NCBI RefSeq assembly: GCF_900106995.1
Contig: NZ_FNOK01000055.1
Location: 1 to 64,000 of the forward strand
Length of the DNA stretch: 64,000 bases
Origin: Saccharopolyspora shandongensis
GTDB taxonomy: Bacteria; Actinomycetota; Actinomycetes; Mycobacteriales; Pseudonocardiaceae
Reading direction: 5' to 3'
Part shown: piece by piece, positions 27,001-39,000 of the stretch
Layout: every line of letters begins with the position of its first letter
Position numbering within the stretch: position 1 is the stretch's first letter
The notes under the pieces: model-generated
Seen by the model: only the letters and a program-made list of their open reading frames with translations
What the model was told of the DNA's origin: nothing
Databases searched by the model: none
Position numbers and translations under genes: made by a program

Positions 27001-30000
27001 GAGGGTGCGGTGGAGTTGGTGGAGGCGGGGGATTCGTGGGTGGGGGGTGTGTGGACCAGGGCGCGGGTGCTGTCGGCGTTGTCGGTGTTGGAGCCGCCGG
27101 GCAGTGGTGAGGCGTGGAAGAAGATCTGGGGCGAGTTGGGTCCGCCGGACGAGTTGGACGCCTTGGCGGGTGAGGATGGGGCGGTCTTTGAGGGGGTAAG
27201 GCGGGTGGTGTGGCTTCGGGCTGGGTGGGGCGAGGCCGCTGCGGTGGTGTTCAAAGAGATCCTGACTGGTTTGTTGGCTGAGCAGGCGGGCGCGGGGGCA
27301 TCGTCACAGGCACAGGAAGCGGAATCGCCACAGACGGACGGCGACGGGTTCCTGAGGTTCTTGGAGGACGCCGACGACGTCGTCGAGGGCTTCGAGTTTG
27401 ACGTTGAGGGCTTCGAGTTTTCCGGTGACTCGGGGAATGTGCCGCGTGATGAGGGCAAGGGGGTTGTCCGGCCGGGGGTTGCTACTGAGCAGGCATCGGG
27501 TTCCGGGCGCGGTGCGCCAGGGGAACAGGTGCAGGAGCAGGAACAGGCGCAGCTGCAGACGGACGTGGACGCCCCGGGGAACGAAGGTATGGCGTCGTCG
27601 AGCCGGCCTGGCGTGTCTCGTCCGGCTACGGCGGATGTGCGGCCGTTGGAGTGGACGACGCCTAGTGGGTTGGAGTCCCTGGCGCGTGACCTTGAGCTGC
27701 GCAAGGCGGAGCTGGACGTGGAGAACGCCCGGGAGCTGAGCAAGATGGGGTCGAAGCTTGGCCGGACTTGGCAGGCAGTCGTGGACAGGGGGCTGCTGCC
27801 GGAGTTCCGTAAGGGGTCCGCCGAGGATGTCAAGACGGTTGCCAAGCACATCGTGGCGAAGACGCCGCGGGCCGTGGAGGCGGTCCGGGCATCGGAGCTG
27901 GCGGGCTTGGTTAACACCGAGGGTGAGAGCCGGATTCCGCTGGCGGGGTGGCTGGCGGTGCTGGCGCACGTGGCTGAGGGGTCAGGGAATGTTGCCGGTG
28001 ATGACGGGACGCCGGAAGGGCCGTTGACGTTCGAGCGGTTGGAGGAGGTTGCGTGGGAGCTTGGTGATGCGGCTGAGGTGGAGCGTTGGGCTCTGCCGCC
28101 GACGGACGAAGTGCTCGACGAGACGAAGCGGGAAGCTGCGGCATCGCATCTGGTCAAAGCCAAGCTTGCGGTGCTTGAGGCGTCCGAGAAGGAGGCGCGG
28201 AAGAGCTTGGGGAAGCTGGGCTGGCGCGAGCGGGAGGTTGTGAAGACGTTCGTCGCGCATGTGCTGGCGTTGAATCCGTTTGCGTTGCGGGTGATGGCGA
28301 AGACCGAGGCGTTCCGCGCCGCCGAGTCGTGGGGCAACACCGACGGCTGGGTCCTCGACCTGGGAGAGTTCAAAAAATCCAGGGATTTTGCCGCACCCTT
28401 GCTGAACCTGGTCGCCGGGGCTCTCCCGCACGGGGCGGTTCCGGATCGCTTGCCTGCGGGATTGCGGGAGGTGGTCAGCGCTCTGGACGAGGACGAGCTG
28501 CGCCCCTTGCAGCCGGTTGTGAATTCGTCGTCGTCTGAGCGGCGGTCGGCTGGGTCCGAGCGGCGGTCGGCTGTGGCCAAGGGGAAGCAGGAGGTGGCCA
28601 GGGCGCTGAGCCCGGAGGGCCGTCGGGTCTTGGGCGGCGGGGACTCGGTGGTTCAGAGCGCGATCATCAGGTTCGTCGCCGAGGCATCGGTGAGTGGCTC
28701 GTTGGCACAGAAGATTGCGCTGCAAACGGGCTTCGCCGCCGGTGACGTCAAGTCGTTGTTGAAGGCTGTTTCGACGGGTATGGATTGGAGGCCGCTGGCG
28801 GCGGCCGCGAAGAAGCTCGCGCCGGAAAGCGGCGGGCGGTCGGGAGCGAGCGGGGCTTCTAGGAAGGGGCGTAAGCGGGGGCGGCCTGCTGCTGTGGAGC
28901 GGGTCGGTCGTCGGGTGGGTCCTCTGGCGAAGCGGCCGCGGGGTGTTGAGGGTGCGGGGTCTGGTTCTGGTGCTGGGTTTGGTGGGTTGGTGTGGTCGCC
29001 GGAGCGTGTGGTGGCCGTGGTGGCTGAGTTGGATGTGGCTGAGCGGGCGTTTGTTGCGGGTGGGTTCGGGGCGGATGGGGATGTGGCGTTGGCGAGGGAG
29101 CGTGTGGCGTTGGCGCATGGGCGGGTGGGTGCGGAGGTGGAGGGTGTTTTTGCGCGTCTGCCTGAAAATGTGGGGGAGGCGGTGGATCGGTTTGTGGGTT
29201 ATGTGGTGGCGGGTCGGCGGTTTGCGTTGGATGTGGTGGAGCGGACGCCGCAGTTGTGGTGGGCTGGTGGTTCTGCCGAGTCGTTGTTGGGGGCTGTGGC
29301 GGCGGGTTTGGCGTGGGGGGCGTTGGAGGGTGGGTCTGCGGCATGGGACGGGTTTGCGCAGGGGTTGGCTGGTCGGGGGGCGTCGTTTGATGGCGGGCTG
29401 ATGCCGCGGTCGTTGGAGATGATTCCGGAGGACCGGAATGTGCGGGGGGTGCTGGATGCGACGGTGACGCATGCGTTTACGGAGAGGGATGTGGTTGCGG
29501 CTGAGGCGTTGGTGGTGGGGTGGCCGGAGGGTGGTTTGGGGGGTGGTGCGGGAATTCGGGCGTGGCACGTGCCGGCGATGGGGGAATTGCCGTCTGGTCT
29601 GGATGATGCGGGTTTCCGGTACTCGGTGGTCGTGGTCGATAACCAGGGGCAGCGGCTTGATCTGGTGGTCGATGACGCGCGCGGTGTTCTCGGCAGGTTC
29701 GCTGACATGAACCGGTTGGAGGGTCGGCCTTGGCATTTTGACGCTGCGGTCGCCGCGATTGGCCGGCTGTTGGGGATTGGCGAGTTCAGCGCCGCGTATA
29801 TTGACGGCGCTGCTTGGATGATCGCGCGTGGGCTCGGGGTGCTTCGTCCTGAGCTGGTGACGTCGTCTGATGCGCCGCCTGCGGTGGATCGTGGAGACGG
29901 TCGGGACCTGTTGACGAGTGCGGACGATATCTATACGGCCGTAGGGAATCTGAGGCCGGACTACAATCATCTGAGGGCCGCGCAGCGAATCGTCAACGAA

Positions 30001-33000
30001 ACCAACCTGTTTGACACCCCGGTTGATCCTGACCTTGTCGATCCCGACGGTGACGGCTGGGGCCCGTACAACACGCTGTCCCGCCTTGTTGCCGAGCGGA
30101 TCGCGAACAGTGGCTGGAGCGAGGAGCGTCTGCGGGAGTTCGCGGTTGGTCTTGGCCACCATCTGGGCACGGTCAATCCGGCGTGGTGGGTGCAGTTCGA
30201 GGGGTTGGTCGGTACCGGTCCTGATCAGGTCGGTCAGGAGCGGCCCGCGGCGCCGGTGCAGTACTACGACCCGGAAGAACTCCACGACTGGGAAATGCAG
30301 CAGCGACGTGAGCAGGCCGCCAGGCAGTCGGACGAGGTGAGCTTGCCGTCGGTTGAGCCGTTGACGGAGCGGCCCGCACCGGTCTCGCGGGACGGCGCGC
30401 GGGACGAGTCTTCGGACGACGGTGGATCTTCCGTGGAGTTCGATGGAACCGCTGCCGACGATCGGGTGATTGAGCACGAGAATCCCGGCCAGGAATCGCG
30501 TGCGGACGCGGCCGGCGTCGCTGGTGGTGAGGTGATCACCCGTGAGCAGCTGAGGGACAACGTGGTCGATGGCCCCGAGGCGCGGGAGAACTTCCGGCAG
30601 GCGCTGAGGAATCGACGCCCACGCCTGCCGGACGCTGAACCGGAGCCGGCCTTCTTCAGCGACGATGCGAATATCGCCAAGGCTTTGCTGGCGGCTCTGG
30701 CCAATGCCGGTGCGTTCCTCGAGGCGGTGGTGGTGCGGCTGCCGAAGACCGGGGCGTCGGAGTTGGACGGGCGGGCCTGGCATCTGAGTGTTGAGCGGGT
30801 GCGGGGCTCGGGATTCCCGGGGAACTTCGAGGATGCTGGCTCCAGGTACTTCCTGTATGCGGTAGGCGACGACGGTAGTGCGGTCACCGGCGATTTCCCG
30901 ATCCGCAGCCTTGAGGGCGATCCTGCGACGGGGTCGTCGTCCGGGCCTCGTGTCGGTGGCCCGGGGCCGGAAGAGGCCACGGGTGAAGCCGGGGGGAGCT
31001 CGGCCAGTCGCGTCCCCGATGGGTGGGTCGGCGCGCGGGACGAGTCTTTGGACAACGACGGATCATCCATGGAGGTCGATGAAGAGGCGCCCACTGAAGT
31101 ACCGGCAGTGGAGCGCGGTTCCGGGTCGATGAGTGCGCAGGACGCGGCATGGGTCCGCCGGATGTTCGCGGGTTTGGAGCGCCGGGCCGCGGATGCTTTC
31201 GCGCGCGGGGAGATCAGTGACCATCCGACGCGCGGTCCCCGGCTGTTCGGGAACACCCGGATTCGGCCGGTTCCGGCGGCGTTGGACGTCGATCTGATGG
31301 AGTTGCCGCTGCGCCAGGTGTGGGGATTGCTGAACCGCGCTGACATGATTCGTTCAGAGTTGCCGGACGAACCGTTCACGCGGCAAGCCCTCGACGAGGC
31401 TGGGCGGGGCGTCGTCATCTTGGAGTCGAACTGGACAGCGGCTGATCGTCAGATCTTGCAGGATCTTCCGGAGCAGTTCCGAACCGGTTTTCGGCTGCCC
31501 ACCAAGCGGGAGATCGCGATGGCGCGGTCGGCGATCTGGCTGGGTGGCCCACTGGACGGTTCGCCGCGGACGGCGAAATTCATCGAGGGCGTGGCGGCGA
31601 CACGGCGCAAGTTCAATGGCCCGATGGTCCTCTTCACCGACGTTCCGCGAGCGGATATCACCCAGGCGTTGAATGGGCTCGCGCTGCGAGGCGATCGGCT
31701 CGACAGTGTGCGGCGGATGGTGCGGATCGCCGGGCAGCTTGGTTTGTGGGTGGTCAATATCGACGAGCTTCCGCTGGCGAAGGTGTCCACGCCGGTGGTC
31801 GAGCGGGTCCTGATGGACCGGACGAAGAGCAGCCCGTACGGCTATGTCCAGGCCAGCGATGCGTTGAGATGGCTGCTGAGCTTCGCGCTCGGCAACCTCT
31901 ACCTCGACGGCGACGCCGTCCTCGAGCGGCCCCAGGTGTTCCAGCAGGTGCATGCCTCGGATGTCGGCTATCGCTTGCTGGACAGAAAACCCGTAGAGCG
32001 GGAGGACACCGGTGGGTTCGTCAACAACGACGCGATCCTCATGTCCAGGGGGCACCCCAAGGCACTGGGTTATCTGGGTACATATGCCCGTGCCGGAGAG
32101 CTGACACAAATCGACCTGTTCGGAGATCGGCTCTACAACCGGTCTGCCGACTTATTCGACGAGAATCCCATAGGGGTGCTCTGGACTGATCATAGTTCGG
32201 TCAAGGACAGAACGGGTCCGGGCTTGCTGGCGAGTGTCCGGCGGAATACTGGCAAATTCCACCTGCTTCCGGGCGTGAGCGGAAGTTATGCCAATTCGTG
32301 GGCGGCCGCGGTCGTCCCGTCCGCGGAACCGAAGATTGCCCAGGAGGATCATGCGAGGTCGGAGGAGTTGGTGGCCAAGGTCGCCGACGTCCTGATCTTG
32401 TATCTGCACAACCGGCCGCACGACATGTTCTACCCGGCGGTCAGGAATCTGCTGAGCCGGCATGAGAACCCTCAACTGGTGTTGCAGGCCGCGAGTACCT
32501 TCATCGCGAGTGTTCCGGCGTTTCGTTCCCGGGCCGCGTCGGTGACCAACGCGGAGTTCCGCGATCGCGAGTGGCACCACGTCGCGACGACGGCCACGCT
32601 GGAGCAACTGTTCACTGTGACCGGTGGTGACGCGCTGACGTGGCGTGGCTATCTGAGTGGGCCGGCGCAGCTGAAACGTCCGCCGGCGGAGCTGCTGCCG
32701 GAAGGACTCATCACGGCCGGCGGGTGGCGAAACGCCCTGACGCCGGTCGCCTCGGCACAGGAGAACAGCCTGATGGCCTCGCTCGTACGCTGGCGAGTGG
32801 CTGGCGAGGCGGGGCACTGGTGGAACTACGGCATCGCGGCAATGGGACCGGCGCTGCTAAACCACCTTGATGTGCACAGGCGTATGCGCTGGGCCCAGAC
32901 GAAGGTCGCGCTCGACGTCGAAGATGTGAGGGACATCATCGAGTCCGTCGACTTCGAGCGGGTGCCTGGCGGGGTGGACGCGCTCATCCTGATGTTTTCC

Positions 33001-36000
33001 GGAAAGCCGCACGTGACGGCGGTCGTCGCCGGCAAGAAGGACGGCGAGTGGTCCCGTGCCTGGAACGTGGTGTCGTCACCCCAGGATGGTCGCCCCCTTC
33101 TCGTTGACACGGCGAACTTTCAGGAGGATGGGAAGCCGCTACTGGGCGAGTTGCGAGCCACTCTGTCCGAATATGACGAGTTGTACGCCTCCGCGGTCAA
33201 CGTCGATGGCACCCCTCTCACGGTGGCGAACGCCGGGGGGCAAGCGAACGCCGAGAGGCCGCGATGGGATCGGAACCTGGCCCTTGGCATGGCCGCGCAC
33301 CTGAAGTCGCTGGAGTCTCGGACCGAGGCCGGCACGGGCGCCCTGCGCGCAGCGCAAGCGGAGCGCCTCCGTGCGGCGTATCAGCGGTTCGACAAGCGTC
33401 CGGCGGACGACGAGCAGGTCCTGGCCGCGATGAGGAGGTTGTTGAGCGGTTTCGGCCTGGAAGAGGCCGTCGAAGTGATCACACTGCACGCCTGGCGGGG
33501 AGCCGAAGCGGTGAGACGGCTGCTGCCGTCCGACTTGCCGAGCGATCTGAACGAGTTCGTGCCCGCGGTGGCGAAGATCATCGCGTTGGACGTGGCCGGG
33601 TCGATGGAGTCGCCGCCGTTGGATCACCTGCGCGAGGATGCCTCCGCTGAGGAGATCAAGCTGACCGTCCGGCGGCGAGTTGGCCAGTATCTGACCAGCC
33701 TGTATGAGGCTGCTTTGGGGTTCACGAACCTCGACGACATTACCGACGAGCAGGTGCGTGAGGACCGCACGCGGCAACTGGAGCACGCCAGGCGTGCGGT
33801 GGCTTTGATCGATGGCGCGGCCCTGCGTGAGCGTGGTCTGACGGCGGAGCAGCTCGCGTTGATCGTCGCGCAAGACCTTGACCCGCTCGACGAGGTCTCG
33901 TCCGCCAACACGGTGGCGCGGAAGATCGCGGGGCGCCTGGATATCGCGATCGCGGAGCCTGGCAATCAGCCGGCACACGTGGTGAGCGCGAACGTCCCGG
34001 CAGGCGCGGTGCCCGCTGGAGGTGCGGTCGGCCTGAATCGGCCGGACGGCGGCTGGACTGCCGAGGACGTCGAGTCTCGGGCGTCGCGGATGGGGTGGCC
34101 GTACTCCGGCGATGCCCTGCGTTCGGAGCCCTCGCGCCGCATCAAGGACACCGTGAAGAAGCTGGTGCAGGATGCGGCGCCGGGCGCTCTTGGTGGCCGG
34201 GAGTTCATCGACGGCAGCCTGGGCAAGGCCGTTGTGGTACTCGCCGCGCATGAGCTGTGGGATCCCAGCCGCCGCTCCCGCGGCTGGGAGGTCGCGGTGT
34301 CCGATGCGGCTGATCTGGTCCGGGAGGTCATCACGGACCTGGCGGGTGTGCCCAACCCCCAGGAGGTGAGCCTCGAGAGCTTCGAGAGCCGGGACGAGGC
34401 ACGTGCGTGGGTCGACATCAACGCCGAACATATGCGGCAGATCGGCTCGTTGTTGCACATTCCCGGTGCGTTGTGGCGTCACCCGGATTACGACATGTTG
34501 TGTGTGTATGCCTTGGGGGCCTTGTACAACTCGACGAAGACGGGTGAGCCGTTCAGGTTCGATCCGACGGGCGATCTGTCGAGGCGGGTACTGCTGTCCG
34601 ATGTCGTGCGTGAGTTCGGGGTGGGTGGTCTCACCGAATACGACGGCGGGCGGAACAGCCTCATTGATGTTGGTCGTGAGCTGCCTGAACGCGGCGTTGG
34701 CGTGGCTATGTGGACGGTCAATGGGGATGAGTACCACCTGGTGGGGGTCTGGCGGAACTCCCGCGGGCAGGTGCGGGTGCTCGATGCGTCCACGGGGTTG
34801 CCTGCCGCATTGCCCGGCGGGACCTACTACTTCGGCGTTGTCGACGCGAGCAAGTTGGATGGAGGGCTCATCCGGTTGCCCGGTCTCAAGCCCGGCAGTG
34901 ACGACGGGCGCGACGCGCAGCGGCGCATCACCGAGATCGTGGAGCCCGGGCTGCCCCGGGACCGGGTGTCCACTGATCCGGCTGTCGACCGTGCGACGTT
35001 GGAGGAGTTCGCCCAGGACGACGGCGCGATCGGTGAGTTCCGTGCCGATACGGGTCGTGATCCCCGGCCGAGGGTGATCGCCGCCAGTGACGATGTGTGG
35101 GGAGTCTTCACGCGGCTGGCGAGGCAGCCGAATGTCGATCGGGTGTTCCTGCTCGAAGGAGCGCGGGGTGGTCTGCGGACGTGGCGGCTGACCGGTGACG
35201 ATTTGCGTACGAGGAATGTGCCGGACGGCTTGGGCGGCGACGACGCCGTCTACTTCGTTGACGTGGCCGATGTCGATGGAAATCTGATCGAGGTCGGTTC
35301 GAAGCCGAAGGCCGCCCTGGTGGAAGAGTCGGCTGGGGTTGTGCGTGAGCTGGGGCGGCTCACGGACCTGATGCATTTCACCGACGTCCGCGGCGAGCGC
35401 CGCGCGGTCGCGGAGCGGTTCGGTGGGGCGTGGGAGCTGGCGCGGGCGGTTAGCGAGTTGCTGCCGTCCAGCAACGAGCCCGGGTCTGATGTTGTGGTGC
35501 ATCATCAGCTGCGTCGGCTGGGGGACGTGGTGCGGTTCCTCGACGCCAGCACTCCCGGCGCGCTGGTGGGCTACGTGGGTGGGGTCGACGCCGCCGTCAA
35601 GGTGACCGGCGCGGCCCCGGAGACCGTGTTTGGCTGGGTGAGCGGCGGCGTCCCCGAGACCGGAGATGCTGGGCGGCTGCGGCTGGCCGCACTCGAGAAG
35701 GTGGTCAAGACCTTCGGCGGGCCGGCGAACATCCAGCGGGTGGACCAGCGGCTGGCGGACCTGACCACTCAGCAGCGCAGGCAGTTCAACCTGCCCGGGG
35801 ATGTCGCCAGGTTCAGTGATGTGCTGGCGGTGTTCGCACGAACTCCGGCGAGTGACCGGGTGCGGTTCGTCGACAACCTCGCACGCGATCTGGGCCTCGT
35901 CGAGTCGTCGTCCGGGGAACAGCGTGGTGGTGGCTTTGTGGGTGGCCGCGAGCGAACGGAGCGTTTGGAGCGGACCAATGCCCCGGCCGAGGCCGGCGAC

Positions 36001-39000
36001 GGGGGCGGCTCTGGCGATAACGCCGGCGAGGTGAAGCGTAAGGGTTCCGAGGAGATTTGGGGGGATGCGTTAGCAGCCGTGTTCCTGGCGAATCCGAATG
36101 TGTTGTTGGAGTCGGAAACGTGGTTGTACCGGGCTCGTCCAGCTGTCGAGGAGGCTGGTGGTAAGGCGCGGGCGTCGAGCGAGAAATCGTTCAAGAAATA
36201 TCTGCTTTTTGCGCGGAAGGGCCTTGGTTCGGGTTCTGGCGCGGCGGGGTGGGTCGTGTCCCTGGCTGAGGAGTACATGTTCGTTCCGAATGCTGCGGTA
36301 TCGGATGCGGGGGTGTCGAATGCTGCGGTATCGGATGGTGATGGTGGGGAGGTGGCGGGTGATCGAAAGCGCTTGAACTGGGACGCTGTGCTGGGCGAGC
36401 CTTTGGTCAAGGTGTTGGCGGAGTTCGTCAAGGCGCCTCGGCGTTTCATTCCGGTGGAGAAGGTCGATGCGGTGCACGATCGAAAGTCAGCCAGCGCTTC
36501 CGTGACCATTGTCGCTGAGATCAATGGGTTGTTGCTGGCGAATAAAGCGGGTTACATCTTTGGCGTCAGGGACGGCAATGACGGCAAGCGGGTTGCGGGG
36601 TTCGTATATGCGTCGACTGGCAAGGAGGGGGATCGGTTGTTGTCGGTGGCCGAGATCCCGGATGTCGGTCGTGAACAGTTGCATACTGAACACCGGCGGG
36701 GTGGGCGGGAGCTGCTGGTGGGTAACTTGCGGGCGTGGTTGAGTGCCGGTGCGGGGGAGTTGTTGACGGCCCTGCAAAAGGGTCGGCCGCGGCCGGTGGA
36801 CGAGTCGTCGACGCAGGCAGTGAAGGAACTGAACTCGGTCGGCGCCGTTGCGGGGGTGGGGGACCTGGTCGCGTCTGTTGGCGAGAACCTGCAGCTGCAG
36901 CCGGCCGGGAGTAAGGAGAAGGCGACGCTGACCAAGTTGGAGGAGGAACCGAAGCTCGGTGAAAATAACTACCGCGCGCAGCAGAGGGCGCGGAAAAACC
37001 GGGGGCAGGGGCAGCCGGAGGGGGCGCGCTTCGTCAAGCGGCAACGGCGTGCCGAGGAGAGCCCGGTGCAGTCGACGTCGTTCAAGCGGGTTGATTTCGC
37101 GTCTGACGCGACGTCGGAGGAGAGGATGCTGGCATTCTATGAGGCGAATCCGGGCCCCATTCCTGCGCGCATTCTGAAGCAGGTGGGGTGGCCGGAACGG
37201 CGGCTAGACAATCCCATCGGTCAGAGTCATTTCGACCACTGTCACCATCGTCTCCACAAGCGTTTGGGTGACGGAAGCTTCGAGGGGTCGAGTGCCTGGA
37301 TTGTCACCGAGAAACGTGGTGACGAGACGGCTTATCTGTATGTGCCGAAGAAGTCGATGGCCGATATCGATGGGCGAACGGGGCACCGGTTCACCGCGGC
37401 CGACTGGGGGAAATTGTTAGACCCAGGCAAGTTGGCGATGCTGCTTTTATTCGCGCAGGCGCGGGGGCAGGAGCTCTCTCGTACTGGTGTTTGGAATGAA
37501 ATCTGGGGGCCGGGCTCCGGCGTCAGAGAGGACCAAGTTCGTATTAAAATCTTGGAACTCAACAGAGTGTTGAAGCTGCACGGTGCCGGGATTATTGTTT
37601 CGCACACGCCCCAAAAAGGGGGTGGTGAGGGTTCGTGGTGGTATACGACGACCGGTGCGCCAGGAGATCGGCTGGTTGATAAGTCCTCGATCGAAGGTCT
37701 GGTGAAGAGGGTGCTGCCGCCGCCGCGCGGGAATTCGCCGCGGGCTGCGGGGTTGTTGATGAAGACGTCTGGGTGGTGGGGGTGGTTGAGGCGCGATGAG
37801 TTCGATGTGATGCGTGCGTTGATGGCGGCTCAGCCGGGTGCGTGGTTGGAGCTTGATGTTTTCGCGGACGCCGAGGGCACGATCCCGCTGGAACGACTGG
37901 AGGGGATCGGGGAACGGTTGAATGCGGTCCTGGCACCCCGGCCCGACCCGGAGGTGCCGGGAGGGGAATCGGCGTATTCGGGTTGGGTTGAGTTTGACCG
38001 CGAGCTGGGGATGATGTTCGTTCGTGGTGAGGGTGCGGTGGAGTTGGTGGAGGCGGGGGATTCGTGGGTGGGGGGTGTGTGGACTAGGGCGCGGGTGTTG
38101 TCGGCGGTGTCGGTGTTGGAGCCGCCGGGCAGTGGTGAGGCGTGGAATGAGATTTGGGGCGAGTTGGGTCCGCCGAGCGGGTTTGGCGCCTCTCGGGCTT
38201 CGGCGGGTGAGGTTGGGGCGGTTTTTGACGGGGTGGCGCGGGTGGTGTGGCTTCGGGCTAGTCGGGGCGAGGCCGCTGAGGTGGTGTTCAAAGAGATCCT
38301 GACTGGTTTGTTGGCTGAGCAGGCGGCCGCGGGGGCACCGTCGCAGACGCAGACGCAGACGCAGACGCAGGGACAGGTGCCGGTGCGGGTATCGGCTGAG
38401 GCGGGAGATTTGTGGGTGGGGGGTGTGTGGAACAGGAAGCGGGTGTTGTCGGCGCTGGGCAACGTGTCCTCTTTGCCGCCGGTGGACGACGATGTGTTTG
38501 AGTGGTTAATCCACGAGCAGTTGCCGGAGAAACTTGAACTCACCCAAGCCGAGAAAGACGCTGTGACGCGGATCGTGTCGCATCGCCACGGTCATGGCGA
38601 CGAGGTCACCGCGGTGGTCGAGGAGATCGTGAGCGGTCTGACCGCCGAGGCCGCCGGCGAAGGATCCACTGTGGACGACATCGGCCTTCGGTCGCTGCCG
38701 GAGCAGGCGGAGCAGCGCCGCGTCGCCGAAGCGCCTGAGCGAAATCCGGGGGAACAATCCAGTACGGAGGAAGCGGAAACCGCCGAACGGGGCGGGGAAA
38801 CCGAGCCAGCAGGCCCCCGGGACGCCTTGTACTACGACAGTCTCTGGCCGAGCAAGCGGGAACCCGGGGTCGAGGACCTTGTCTGGCGGCGTACCAAGGT
38901 GCGGGAGGCGTCGTGGTTCGCCCCGCTGCCGAACCCGGTGAAGCCGGCCGACTGGGAGCACCTGCGTAACGTGCTCCCGGATGGCTCGGCGAACTTCGAG

